Shown here: in pieces, positions 23,028-31,419 of the stretch
Layout: the number at the start of each line of letters is the position of its first letter
How positions within the stretch are numbered: position 1 is the stretch's first letter
DNA from: Candidatus Freyrarchaeum guaymasense
Lineage (GTDB): Archaea; Asgardarchaeota; Jordarchaeia; Jordarchaeales; Freyrarchaeaceae
Direction: 5' to 3'
DNA length: 50,683 bases
Assembly (NCBI GenBank): GCA_030587405.1
Contig: JAUQZD010000001.1
Span: 1-50,683, forward strand
Program-made: the position numbers and the translations under genes
Notes under the pieces: generated by a model
Told to the model about the DNA's origin: nothing
Seen by the model: only the letters and a program-made list of their open reading frames with translations
The model's database searches: none

Positions 23028-23036
23028 TTAAATATT
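23028..23036 (+). promoter_or_regulatory. Probable promoter of the complex I-like operon
   Basis: An AT-rich AAGTTAAATATTG stretch at about 23025-23037 could be the TATA box. A start near 23060 would leave a leader of about 45 nt to the ATG at 23105. It implies that this operon is transcribed on its own, without upstream nuo genes. Confidence 0.35.
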
Positions 23037-23104
23037 GAGAGCAATCCAAACTACGTTCGTCCCTTAAAGTTAAAAAACAAGTCCTTTGAGAGAGGCGACT
23101 TGAG

Positions 23105-23368
23105 ATGTTGGATCCCACTATCATTCACGGTGTTCTCCTGGCTATTGCCATCGCTCTGGCGGTGATCGCGGTCGAAGTCAAGCGCCTCGACTACGCCGTA
23201 ATCTCCTTCGCCGGGATGTGCATAGTGCTCGGAATCCTTTTTTACCTGCTCTTCGCACCATGGGTTGCAGTGCTCCAGTTGGCAATATTCGCAGGCGCCA
23301 TAGCCGTCCTCCTCCTAGTAACAGTTAACGTTACTCAAACACCCGTGGAGCGTGAGGAGGATGAGTGA
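23105..23368 (+). CDS. nuoJ: Complex I-like subunit NuoJ, N-terminal half
   Basis: Membrane subunit J of an NADH or F420H2 dehydrogenase-like complex, N-terminal half only (87 residues, three TM helices). LDYAVISFAGMCIVLGILFYLL carries the Gly-bearing TM3-like helix of NuoJ, and WVAVLQLAIFAGAIAVLLLVTV is the next helix with the family's Q-x-x-x-x-x-G-A pattern. Split J genes are known in archaeal Fpo/Nuo complexes. The ATG has GAGAGGCGA upstream, and the 3' end overlaps the next gene. It is first in the operon; none of subunits A-D, H or I is in the preceding 5 kb. Confidence 0.85.
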   Translation: MLDPTIIHGVLLAIAIALAVIAVEVKRLDYAVISFAGMCIVLGILFYLLFAPWVAVLQLAIFAGAIAVLLLVTVNVTQTPVEREEDE

Positions 23369-23669
23369 GAGACGTAAAGTCGCCTTAAAGGCTGCTAGGA
23401 TGGCTTCAGGCGTAATCCTAGCAGGCATTTTCACGCTGTTTCTGCTGAAAACATTGTGGCTTACCCCCCTATCATACCAGACTTTCACCTACACCGTTGA
23501 CGCCCTCATGCCAACCATAGTTCTTCCACAGATTCCAGTGACCCAGATAAGCTTCTACGAGGGACTCTACCTCTGGTCCACAAGGCTCATCGACACTGTT
23601 TCTCAAGGCGTCGCAATAGTCGCAGCCGCCATAGGCGCAGCCATCCTATTTAGATTAGAAAAAGATTAG
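23361..23669 (+). CDS. Complex I-like subunit NuoJ, C-terminal half
   Basis: Second half of subunit J. One hydrophobic helix near the start (ASGVILAGIFTLFLLKTLWL) and one near the end (GVAIVAAAIGAAILFRLEKD) flank about 50 residues of polar, Tyr/Thr-rich sequence (YQTFTYTVDALMPTIVLPQI, then SFYEGLYLWSTRLID). In Fpo complexes the second J piece is similar, though this loop is longer than I would expect. ATG 23361 overlaps the end of the first half, so translation is probably coupled; GTG 23352 is an alternative. Identity rests mainly on its position between J and K and the terminal helix. Confidence 0.7.
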   Translation: MSERRKVALKAARMASGVILAGIFTLFLLKTLWLTPLSYQTFTYTVDALMPTIVLPQIPVTQISFYEGLYLWSTRLIDTVSQGVAIVAAAIGAAILFRLEKD

Positions 23670-23694
23670 AAAAAGTTGAATGGTGAGTGAGAGA

Positions 23695-24129
23695 ATGGCA
23701 ATACCCTTATCCCCCGGGCTATACATTGGAACGGCTGCTATACTTTACGGTATAGGGCTCTACACCGTAGCGACGAAGAGGAACCTGATAAAAATAGCAA
23801 TCGGAATCGAAATACTAGTCAACGCGGTTCACCTAAACTTCATAGCCCTGGCAGCGTACAGGTGGATCCCCCAGTGGATACAGACAATATACTTGCTTCT
23901 CTACAATGCGGGCTACACAGACCCTGTAACCCTAAACATTTACGGCTCAGCTCTGCTTACAGCCTTGCAGTACAATCCGCTCTTCGTCGACCCATTAGCC
24001 CACTCCATGGTAATAACCTCAATAGTACTTGCAAGCTGCGTCACCGCAGTAGCCCTAGCGTTCGTGGTCGCCCTCTACAGGCACTACGGCACACTCGACG
24101 TTCAAAAAATGAGGAGGCTTAAATGGTAG
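23695..24129 (+). CDS. nuoK: Complex I-like subunit NuoK
   Basis: Subunit K, a three-helix proton-channel subunit. Helix 1 is GLYIGTAAILYGIGLYTVAT and helix 2 is LIKIAIGIEILVNAVHLNFIAL, with the conserved Glu and following Asn/His. Helix 3 is SMVITSIVLASCVTAVALAFVVALY, after the usual DPLAHSMVIT stretch. The protein is about 145 residues instead of about 100. The extra sequence is a hydrophilic or aromatic insert between helices 2 and 3 (YRWIPQWIQTIYLLLYNAGY and onward). ATG 23695 has GGTGAGTGA at 8 nt; the ATG at 23680 is in the same frame but has no site. Confidence 0.9.
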   Translation: MAIPLSPGLYIGTAAILYGIGLYTVATKRNLIKIAIGIEILVNAVHLNFIALAAYRWIPQWIQTIYLLLYNAGYTDPVTLNIYGSALLTALQYNPLFVDPLAHSMVITSIVLASCVTAVALAFVVALYRHYGTLDVQKMRRLKW

Positions 24130-24152
24130 AATAGAATGGAGGGAGTGGAGAG

Positions 24153-26564
24153 ATGCTGCCCAACGCAGCTTGGCTATGCTGGGTAATCCCCCTAATAGGC
24201 GCCGTTCTAACCCCTCTATTCTCAAAAATCCACCCGAAGGTTAGAGACATACTCGCCGTTCTCTTCTCGGCTGCGGCAATGGTCTACGCGGTTTCGATGA
24301 TCCCAGACGTGTTAAGCGGCTTCACCATACTTTCACAGCCAGAAGTCATGGTAGGGGCAAGCCCCATACCATGGGACATAACCCAAACGGTAACCATTCA
24401 AGGCGTAAGCATACCAATAACCATTAGGTGGCTTTCGCTCCTACCATACGACTCAAAGGTGCTATGGATACCTTGGATCCCACTTCAAGCCCCAATGGAA
24501 CTCTGGCAGCTACCATATGCATTCATGATCCCGCAGGGAGTCTACGCGGGAGTGCTCGTAGACCCCCTAAGTGTCTTCATGGCATGCGTGGTAACCTGCA
24601 TAGGATTCCTCATAATGGTCTTCTCCCTAGGCTACATGCACGGTGACCCCGACCTGACCCGCTACTGGTTCTTCATGAACTTCTTCATAGGCGGCATGAC
24701 GATGCTAGTGGTAACCGACAACCTCCTCCAGCTCTTCGTAGGATGGGAAATAGTCGGCCTGTGCAGCTGGGCCCTCATAGGCTTCTGGCACAAGAAGGAG
24801 GAACCATGCACGGTTCCCAAGGACACGCCAGAGTACCGCCCCACCGAAGGCGAGTATAATGCACTCTGCGGAATGAAAGCATTCGTAACCACGAAGATCG
24901 GCGACATCGCCCTACTGATAGCAATAGCAATAATATTCTTCGTTTCCGGAACCTTCAACCTTGTCCAACTCCAGCAGAACGCCGCCATAAACTTCGCAGC
25001 GAACACCCTTGGATGGGTCACCGACCTAGCAGTCAGGGGACTGCTTCCAGTAGTAGCCTTACTGCTCTTCGGCGGCCCAGTTGCAAAGTCGGCCCAGTTC
25101 CCGCTGCACGTATGGCTTCCAGAAGCCATGGCAGGGCCAACCACGGTTTCAGCGCTCATACACGCCGCCACGATGGTTAAGGCAGGCGTGTATCTGGTGG
25201 CGCGTATGCTTCCCCTGTTCTACGGATCCCAGCAAACACTCCTTGAAGCAGCCCTAGACCCGTCCAAGTACTCCTCAACGCTCCTGCTAACCTCCGGCCA
25301 GTGGACGTACCTGTACACTTCCACACAGTACGGGTTAAACACGTTTTTCACCACGGTAGCCGCCATAGGGGTCTTCACCGCATTCCTCGCGGCAACGATG
25401 GGTGTCGTCTCAAGGGAGCTCAAGAAGGTGCTGGCGTACTCTACCATAAGCCAGATAGGATACATGATGCTTGCCTTAGGAGTAGTCGGTACAGCGACTA
25501 TGTCCATCGCAGGCTTCGTCGCCGGAACATTCCACCTTATGGCTCACGCTATATTCAAAGCTCTCCTGTTCCTCTGCGCCGGAGCGGTACTCCACGCCGT
25601 TGAAACCAAGGACATGTTTGAAATGGGTGGGCTTAAAGACAAGATGCCCATCACGTATGCATGCATGGTTGTAGGTGGACTCTCGCTGGCAGGATTCCCA
25701 GGGTTCGCAGGCTTCTTCAGTAAGGAGGCAATATTCGGGGCGACCCTGAAAGCTAACCAGATATACTTCTTCATCCTGGCAGCGCTGGTTGTTGCGATAA
25801 CGACGTTCTACACTTTCAGGATGATAGGCCTTGTCTTCCATGGAGAACCAAGCGAGCATGTTAGAGAGATCGAGAAGGAACTTGGCCCGGTCAAGGAGGC
25901 CCCAGCGGTGATGTGGATCCCCCTCGTGATACTCGCCGCTGCGACTCTAATTGCAGGATGGCTTGAACCCTTCTTCAGGCAGTTCTTCCTTGGGCCGATA
26001 GGCGTATACCTCTTGAATGCCGAGTACGTTCACCCAGTGCTTCTAGGAGGGTTAACGTTCTCTGAGTACCCGCCCATCCTCCTTGAACACGTATTGAGCC
26101 ATGAACAACTGGTCATGCTTGAGGTCTACGAGTACCTGCATTTGACGACGTACTCGGGATGGATATCCGAGTTAGCCGGTGCCTGGATGAGTATAGCAAT
26201 ATCCCTGGGGCTCTTCGTCATAGGCTTCGTACCGGCTTGGCACTACTACATTGCTAGGCGGGGTGACCCGTCGGCTGTAACTAGGAACCGTGTCGGCGCA
26301 GCCATCTGGACGTTCCTGTGGAACAGGTGGTACATTAACAAGATCTACTTCCTCGTGTTCGTGGACGGCTTCCTCAAGCTCTCATCGGCAATGTACAACT
26401 ACCTCGAGAAAGCCATAGATGGCGTGAACTACGCTGTGGCCACGGTGACCGTGAAAGCCTCAGAAAAGTTCAGAAAGACGCAAACGGGCATAGCTTACGT
26501 TAACGTAATGTACTTGCTACTTGGAATCCTAGCATTCATGTTCCTGTTGTTGATGTTCTGGTAG
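24153..26564 (+). CDS. nuoL: Complex I-like antiporter subunit NuoL
   Basis: Large proton-pumping subunit of the antiporter type, 803 residues against about 610 in bacteria. Key elements are WEIVGLCSWALIGFW with the TM5 Glu (residue 199), GPVAKSAQFPLHVWLPEAM with the TM7 Lys (near 312), STISQIGYMMLALGV and HAIFKALLFLCAGAVLHA. A long C-terminal extension includes the lateral-helix region and a last TM (VNVMYLLLGILAFMFLLLMF). Extra residues lie between the first two helices (around PIPWDITQTVTIQGVSIPIT to LQAPMELWQLPYAFMIPQ) and again around 325-385 (QQTLLEAALDPSKYSST, LLLTSGQWTYLYTSTQ). These should face the non-cytoplasmic side. The ribosome site GGAGTGGAG precedes the ATG. Confidence 0.93.
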   Translation: MLPNAAWLCWVIPLIGAVLTPLFSKIHPKVRDILAVLFSAAAMVYAVSMIPDVLSGFTILSQPEVMVGASPIPWDITQTVTIQGVSIPITIRWLSLLPYDSKVLWIPWIPLQAPMELWQLPYAFMIPQGVYAGVLVDPLSVFMACVVTCIGFLIMVFSLGYMHGDPDLTRYWFFMNFFIGGMTMLVVTDNLLQLFVGWEIVGLCSWALIGFWHKKEEPCTVPKDTPEYRPTEGEYNALCGMKAFVTTKIGDIALLIAIAIIFFVSGTFNLVQLQQNAAINFAANTLGWVTDLAVRGLLPVVALLLFGGPVAKSAQFPLHVWLPEAMAGPTTVSALIHAATMVKAGVYLVARMLPLFYGSQQTLLEAALDPSKYSSTLLLTSGQWTYLYTSTQYGLNTFFTTVAAIGVFTAFLAATMGVVSRELKKVLAYSTISQIGYMMLALGVVGTATMSIAGFVAGTFHLMAHAIFKALLFLCAGAVLHAVETKDMFEMGGLKDKMPITYACMVVGGLSLAGFPGFAGFFSKEAIFGATLKANQIYFFILAALVVAITTFYTFRMIGLVFHGEPSEHVREIEKELGPVKEAPAVMWIPLVILAAATLIAGWLEPFFRQFFLGPIGVYLLNAEYVHPVLLGGLTFSEYPPILLEHVLSHEQLVMLEVYEYLHLTTYSGWISELAGAWMSIAISLGLFVIGFVPAWHYYIARRGDPSAVTRNRVGAAIWTFLWNRWYINKIYFLVFVDGFLKLSSAMYNYLEKAIDGVNYAVATVTVKASEKFRKTQTGIAYVNVMYLLLGILAFMFLLLMFW

Positions 26565-26577
26565 GAGGCGAGGAAGA

Positions 26578-28467
26578 ATGTTGCTTGACATGTTAGCTAG
26601 CTATGAGCTCGCCGCATCCCTCGCTATACTGCTCGGACTGGCACCAATAGTTTACCTACTAGGCAAGAAGTGGGGTAGAGCTGCGGCGTGGCTGTCCCTG
26701 CTTGGAGCGTCAGCCTCGGCTCTCCTAATAATACACGTCTCATACACCGTGCTTACATCCTACAACACGCTGCTGGCCACGATCTCCTTCGATGTAACAT
26801 CAAAAACATACGGCCTCCTCATATACTTCCCATTTTACAGTACAGCCTTAAGGGTTGACCTCTCAACCTGGACGGCATCCCTAGTAACTAGCGCGATGCC
26901 ATACTACCCGAACCCATTCGACAGGGCTGTAACCTACCCGCTATTCCACATATTCCAGTACAGGCTCATTGCAAGGCCATACTACAATATTATACCTCAA
27001 CCGGCATTCAGGATAGAACTCCCCATAGCGGTTTCAATGAACCCCCTCCTACTGCTTCCCATCGACGCAGGCTTGCTCGCAGACGGGCTAAGCTGCCCCG
27101 TAGCCATACTGATATCAGGGCTGGGAGCCCTAGTACTCCTATACTGCACCAAGTACATGGGGGACGTTAAGCAGCCAGGGACGTTCTATGCCAGCATGCT
27201 CCTCTTCATAGGAGGCATGCTTGGGGTCCTCTTCTCAACAAGCGTCATAGAGTTCTTCGTTTTCTGGGAGCTGATGCTGATACCAACCTACGTCCTAGTA
27301 GCCTACTACGGGTTAACCGAGAAACGTGGGGTAACCGCCCTCAAGTACTTCCTCTGGACGACTTTCGGGTCGTCGTTCATGCTGGTTGGAATGCTCATGA
27401 CCGGCTTCAACCTGGGAACCTTCAACATACAGGAAATGAGGGTGGTCCTCGACGCATACCAGAACCTGCTATACTCGACGGTGATACCTAACGTCCTCCC
27501 CTGGATCACAGGGACACTCCTCGGCCAGCAAGTCCAGCTTTGGCTCTCCCTAGCCATAATAGGCGCCCTAATGGTCATACCAGTAGCTCTCATAATGGTT
27601 GGGTTCGCCGTGAAAATGGCGATATTCCCGCTTCACACGTGGCTTCCCGACACGTACATGGAGGCTCCAATGCCTGTTACCTTGCTGCTAAGTGCGGCAA
27701 TGACGAAGACTGCAGCCTACGGTATAGCAAGGATAATATCCCTGTACTTCGCCCCCTCCGTGGCAGCGATGACGGTCGGCCTCAGCATACTGGCCATAAT
27801 AACAGCCTTCTACGGCGGAATAATGGCTCTAACCCAGAAGAACCTTAAGAGCATGCTGGCATACTCGTCAATGAGCCAAATGGGATATATACTCTTCGGC
27901 TACTCCATGGCAACGTTCTACGGCGTAACAGGGTCATTCTTCCACATAATAAACCATGGCATTTGCATAGCTACATGGTTCATGATCGCAGGGATGCTCC
28001 TCAAGCAGTTCGGAACCCTAGACTTTGAGAAACTTGGAGGGCTTGCAGCTAAGATGCCCGTCACCGCAACGCTCGCCGTGATCGCGGGCCTCTCCCTATC
28101 AGGGATACCTCCTCTCAGCGGCTTCGCAAGCGAGTGGATGATCTTCGTCGGAGGGGCAGTGGCAAACCAGTACCTCCTCCTAGGCTTCATGGTTCTCGCA
28201 ACAGCCGTTACATTAGCATACTATCTCTGGGCGGTACGCCGCATATTCTTCGGACCGCTAAAACCCGGATTAGAACAGGCTAAAGAGCCACCGCTAAGGT
28301 ACTTGGTTCCGGCGGTTCTCCTGGTGGTCGCCACGGTCATTCTGGGAATAGCACCTAACATAGCTACGCAGTTCTTCGCACCGCTCTTTGGAGCCACACC
28401 GATCCTCCCAACCATCTACGGCTGGGAGCAGCTAGCATACGTGTTAACGGCTCTAATGATGGTGTAA
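26578..28467 (+). CDS. nuoM: Complex I-like antiporter subunit NuoM
   Basis: Second antiporter-like subunit, 629 residues (bacterial NuoM is about 500). EFFVFWELMLIPTYVLVAYYG carries the TM5 Glu. GFAVKMAIFPLHTWLPDTYMEAP carries the TM7 Lys. SSMSQMGYILFGYS and HIINHGICIATWFMIAGML follow, the latter with His where many homologues have Lys. An unusually long segment between the first helices (about residues 60-155, with YPNPFDRAVTYPLFHIFQYR and RPYYNIIPQPAFRIELPIAV) is predicted outside the membrane. It starts 13 bp after NuoL stops. Confidence 0.92.
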   Translation: MLLDMLASYELAASLAILLGLAPIVYLLGKKWGRAAAWLSLLGASASALLIIHVSYTVLTSYNTLLATISFDVTSKTYGLLIYFPFYSTALRVDLSTWTASLVTSAMPYYPNPFDRAVTYPLFHIFQYRLIARPYYNIIPQPAFRIELPIAVSMNPLLLLPIDAGLLADGLSCPVAILISGLGALVLLYCTKYMGDVKQPGTFYASMLLFIGGMLGVLFSTSVIEFFVFWELMLIPTYVLVAYYGLTEKRGVTALKYFLWTTFGSSFMLVGMLMTGFNLGTFNIQEMRVVLDAYQNLLYSTVIPNVLPWITGTLLGQQVQLWLSLAIIGALMVIPVALIMVGFAVKMAIFPLHTWLPDTYMEAPMPVTLLLSAAMTKTAAYGIARIISLYFAPSVAAMTVGLSILAIITAFYGGIMALTQKNLKSMLAYSSMSQMGYILFGYSMATFYGVTGSFFHIINHGICIATWFMIAGMLLKQFGTLDFEKLGGLAAKMPVTATLAVIAGLSLSGIPPLSGFASEWMIFVGGAVANQYLLLGFMVLATAVTLAYYLWAVRRIFFGPLKPGLEQAKEPPLRYLVPAVLLVVATVILGIAPNIATQFFAPLFGATPILPTIYGWEQLAYVLTALMMV

Positions 28468-28480
28468 GGAGGCAGATAGA

Positions 28481-30250
28481 ATGTTAAGCGATGTAACCCT
28501 CCTCTACCCAATCATAGTTCCGATAGTTTTCGCCATCATCGTCCTGGGAGCAGGAACACTCTTTGAAAGGGTTGCAGGCGGAAAGCTGCAGCTCATCAGG
28601 GAGATCCTAGCAGTCATAGGCTTCATAATAGCCTCCTTCTACGTCTTCCTAACATACTGGCAGTTAAGATACCTGCAAATAATCTCAGACTGGTTCCAGC
28701 TGTCAGCAGGCATATTCATCCCAGCCACCCTTTACTACGAGTACATGCCTGCAGGGTACTGGATGACATTCGCCTACCAAGTGTTCATGAACGGGCAAAA
28801 CTGGCTCCTCTACAAGGCAACCATGCCCCCTGCAGGATCCGTGTTTGCGGTGGACTTCCTCAGCATACTCATGGCAGCGGCCTTCACCGGCCTCGGACTT
28901 GCCGTATCCATCTACTCTATAAGATACATGGAGCATGACACCGGGAAAACAAAGTACTACGCCCTGCTCCTCATACTGGTTGCAGCCATGAATGGCGTAG
29001 CATTCGCAGGAGACCTTTTCACCCTCTTCGTGTTCTTCGAAATAATGAGCATCTCAGCCTACTCGCTGGTAGGCTTCAGAAAGGAGAACTGGGAGCCTGT
29101 AGAAGCAGGATTCAAGTACCTCCTGATGGGTGCTGTAGGCAGCAGCATGGTTCTCTACGCGATCTCAATCCTGTACGGGCTAACAGGAACGCTAAACTTC
29201 GCATACCTCGGAACCTTGCTGGGCTTGGGTCAAGCCTTAAACCCCTGGACCTTCCTACTGGGAGGGTCGACGTTCTACTTGGTCATAATACTGCTCATCA
29301 TAGGGTTCGGTGTTAAGGCGGCAATAGTCCCGGTTCACACGTGGCTTCCGGACGCCCACCCTGCAGCGCCAAGCGGAATAAGCGCCATGCTGTCGGGTGT
29401 GGTGATAAAGGCGGGCGTGTACTCCATGGCTAGAAGCCTATTCGTAGTGTTCCCGGTCACCGAAGCATGGCCATGGCTAGTCCCCATCAACGTTGCACCC
29501 TACAACCTTCCAGCAGCATTCCCGACAGGGTTCCCGGGTTACAGTTTCCCATTCCATTGGAACTACGCCCTAGTAGTTTTCGCAATAATAACGTTGATCG
29601 TGGCTAACGTGATGGCCCTGCTCCAGCAGGACATAAAAAGGCTTCTAGCGTACAGCAGCATCCTGAACATAGGATTCATAATGGTGGGCATCTCCATAGG
29701 AACCGCCGCAGGGGTCACAGCAGGATTATTCCACCTCATCAACCATGCAATAGCGAAAGGCCTCCTGTTCTTAGGCACGGGAGTGTACCTGCACGCTACG
29801 GGCTCAAGAATGCTTAACGACCTGTCAGGTATAGGGCGGAAAACACCCATCACAAGCCTTAGCTTCGCCATAGGAACCCTAGCCCTCATGGGGATCCCGC
29901 CACTAAACGGCTTCTGGAGTAAAGCCCTAATAGTGCTTTCAGCCCTCTGGTACGCTCCATTCGTCCCAGAGGGATGGGTGTGGGTGACCGTTGCCCTAGC
30001 AACCATTCTAGCAAGCGCTTTCTCGGCGGCGTTCTACCTGCGGTTAATCTACGTCATCTGGTTCTCACCGGAATCGGAGCGCGTCAAGGCAATAAACAAG
30101 AGAGAATCCCTCGTGATGGCTCTACCCATAGCTGTGCTAGCCTTTGCGTGCATAGCCTTCGGCGTCTATCCAAGCCCACTTTACAGTCTAGCGAACAGGG
30201 CCGCTGAAGCACTCCTCTACATTCCAAACTACTTCAGTGGAATAGTGTAA
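28481..30250 (+). CDS. nuoN: Complex I-like antiporter subunit NuoN
   Basis: Third antiporter-like subunit, 589 residues; by position NuoN, though it also resembles MnhD/Mrp antiporter subunits. LFTLFVFFEIMSISAYSLVGF has the TM5 Glu, FGVKAAIVPVHTWLPDAHPAAP the TM7 Lys, SSILNIGFIMVGISIG and HLINHAIAKGLLFLGTGVYLHA the later helices. Like its neighbours it carries extra aromatic loop sequence after the second helix (YYEYMPAGYWMTFAYQVFMN, WLLYKATMPPAG), and again around 325-360 (WPWLVPINVAPYNLPAAFPT). It starts 13 bp after NuoM. A T-rich tract (30268-30280) ends the operon. Confidence 0.88.
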   Translation: MLSDVTLLYPIIVPIVFAIIVLGAGTLFERVAGGKLQLIREILAVIGFIIASFYVFLTYWQLRYLQIISDWFQLSAGIFIPATLYYEYMPAGYWMTFAYQVFMNGQNWLLYKATMPPAGSVFAVDFLSILMAAAFTGLGLAVSIYSIRYMEHDTGKTKYYALLLILVAAMNGVAFAGDLFTLFVFFEIMSISAYSLVGFRKENWEPVEAGFKYLLMGAVGSSMVLYAISILYGLTGTLNFAYLGTLLGLGQALNPWTFLLGGSTFYLVIILLIIGFGVKAAIVPVHTWLPDAHPAAPSGISAMLSGVVIKAGVYSMARSLFVVFPVTEAWPWLVPINVAPYNLPAAFPTGFPGYSFPFHWNYALVVFAIITLIVANVMALLQQDIKRLLAYSSILNIGFIMVGISIGTAAGVTAGLFHLINHAIAKGLLFLGTGVYLHATGSRMLNDLSGIGRKTPITSLSFAIGTLALMGIPPLNGFWSKALIVLSALWYAPFVPEGWVWVTVALATILASAFSAAFYLRLIYVIWFSPESERVKAINKRESLVMALPIAVLAFACIAFGVYPSPLYSLANRAAEALLYIPNYFSGIV

Positions 30251-30343
30251 ACTCCCCCAATCCCCCTTATTTTTTAGTAATTAAAGAAAAGATCGGGCTA
30301 CTTTTTTAGAATTCTTTAAAGGGGAGCCTTTTCTGAAAAATAA

Positions 30344-30350
30344 TTTATAG
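30344..30350 (+). promoter_or_regulatory. TATA-like box upstream of the YbjN-like gene
   Basis: AATAATTTATAG places a start near 30370, so the 30376-30418 hairpin would be at the very 5' end of the transcript, ahead of the TTG start at 30450. Confidence 0.35.
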
Positions 30351-30375
30351 CATTAAGCACCCCCTTTCTCTGGGA

Positions 30376-30418
30376 AACCTCGAATTAAGGAGCCTTCAAG
30401 CTTCCTTATTCTGAGGTT
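30376..30418 (+). promoter_or_regulatory. Long leader hairpin followed by T run
   Basis: AACCTC-GAATTAAGGA (30376-30391) pairs with TCCTTATTC-T-GAGGTT (30403-30418) around an 11-nt loop, with one bulged T and one extra T. TTTTT follows directly. It looks like an intrinsic terminator or attenuator, located after a TATA-like box and about 30 nt before the next start codon. It could end read-through from the complex I-like operon or control the downstream gene. Confidence 0.45.
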
Positions 30419-30449
30419 TTTCCGTTCTAAAGGTAAGAGGTGGAAAGTT

Positions 30450-30848
30450 TTGTCGTTGCTGGATAAAATTGCCGGTCTCCTTGACGAGTCAGGGTTAAAA
30501 TATGTAAAGAAGAAGGATGCCATCCTAATGCACTGGGAAACCGACTATTTTTCCGATCTAAAAGTTGGGATCCTGACCTCCCCTGACGAAAAATGGGTCT
30601 TCATAATGGCTTGGTTCATGGATCTGTCTGAAGTACCTGAAGGAGATCGTTTAGAACTCTTCTATAATCTCTTAAGGGAAAACTTTAGGCAGAATGGTGT
30701 AAAATATGGGGTTGATGATGATGACACGCTATTCGTCAGCATAGAAACAGCGGACACCGACCTCACAGCAGATGAAATCCAAAACTACGTCCTCTCCCTT
30801 GTTAACGCGTGCGACAGGTTCGTGGAAATATACCGAAAAAGCGTGTGA
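30450..30848 (+). CDS. YbjN-like small protein
   Basis: A 132-residue soluble protein that looks like the YbjN/type III secretion chaperone-like fold: an N-terminal helix (LLDKIAGLLDESGLKYVKKK), antiparallel strands (ILMHWETDY, KVGILTSPDEKWVFIMAWFM), a helix (DRLELFYNLLREN), then KYGVDDDDTLFVSIETADTD and a C-terminal helix. Function is usually unclear (stress or protein-binding roles in bacteria). TTG start with AGAGGTGG upstream. It stands alone between the complex I-like operon and nikR, behind a structured leader. Confidence 0.6.
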   Translation: MSLLDKIAGLLDESGLKYVKKKDAILMHWETDYFSDLKVGILTSPDEKWVFIMAWFMDLSEVPEGDRLELFYNLLRENFRQNGVKYGVDDDDTLFVSIETADTDLTADEIQNYVLSLVNACDRFVEIYRKSV

Positions 30849-30996
30849 ACACCTCCTCCATCTGCTTAAATACATAACGACTCAATGAAAAATCCCGGTT
30901 AGAATCCTAAAAACTTTTACTTTTTTGAGAGTTTCAGATTTATTATGCAGGATGTTATCCACTTTAACCTTTAAAGAAGGCTGGAGGGAACTCAAA

Positions 30997-31419
30997 TTGG
31001 TACACGAAGCCGAAAAAGGTGTTTCTAGGATCAGCGTTTCGCTCCCCTCCGACCTACTAGAAGAGTTTGACGACTTTGTCCGGAGCTTAAAGCTTGACAG
31101 GTCCAAGGCTGTGCAGATGGCCATAAGAAACTTCTTAACGGAGTATAAGGTAATGGAGGCCTCAGGCCCATGTGCGGGAGTTATATCAATAATCTACAAT
31201 CATGAAGTTAAAGGTTTGGAGGAGAAGATAACCGATATTCAACACGAGTATGGAGACGTTATTGTAGCCACCCTGCACGCACACCTAACCAAGAATGATT
31301 GCATGGAAGTGATCACGGTAAGAGGCGACGCCGAAAAGATAAGAGACCTTTCCGAAAGGCTTCTGGCAAACAGAGGAGTTAAACAGTTAAAGGTGACGAT
31401 AAGTCACATAGGTCCGTAA
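30997..31419 (+). CDS. nikR: NikR-family metal-responsive regulator
   Basis: Ribbon-helix-helix repressor with an ACT-like metal domain. The N-terminal RHH is RISVSLPSDLLEEFDDFV with RSKAVQMAIRNFL; the C-terminal domain starts near AGVISIIYNHEVKGLEEKI. The nickel ligands His83, His94, His96 and Cys102 keep the spacing of E. coli NikR (76, 87, 89, 95) exactly. TTG 30997 has GGAGGG upstream and gives 140 residues, the family size. The frame is open to 30925, but the extra residues are unsupported. It probably controls nickel uptake or nickel enzymes elsewhere; no such gene lies in this window. Its 3' end overlaps the convergent ttuA by 16 bp. Confidence 0.92.
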   Translation: MVHEAEKGVSRISVSLPSDLLEEFDDFVRSLKLDRSKAVQMAIRNFLTEYKVMEASGPCAGVISIIYNHEVKGLEEKITDIQHEYGDVIVATLHAHLTKNDCMEVITVRGDAEKIRDLSERLLANRGVKQLKVTISHIGP

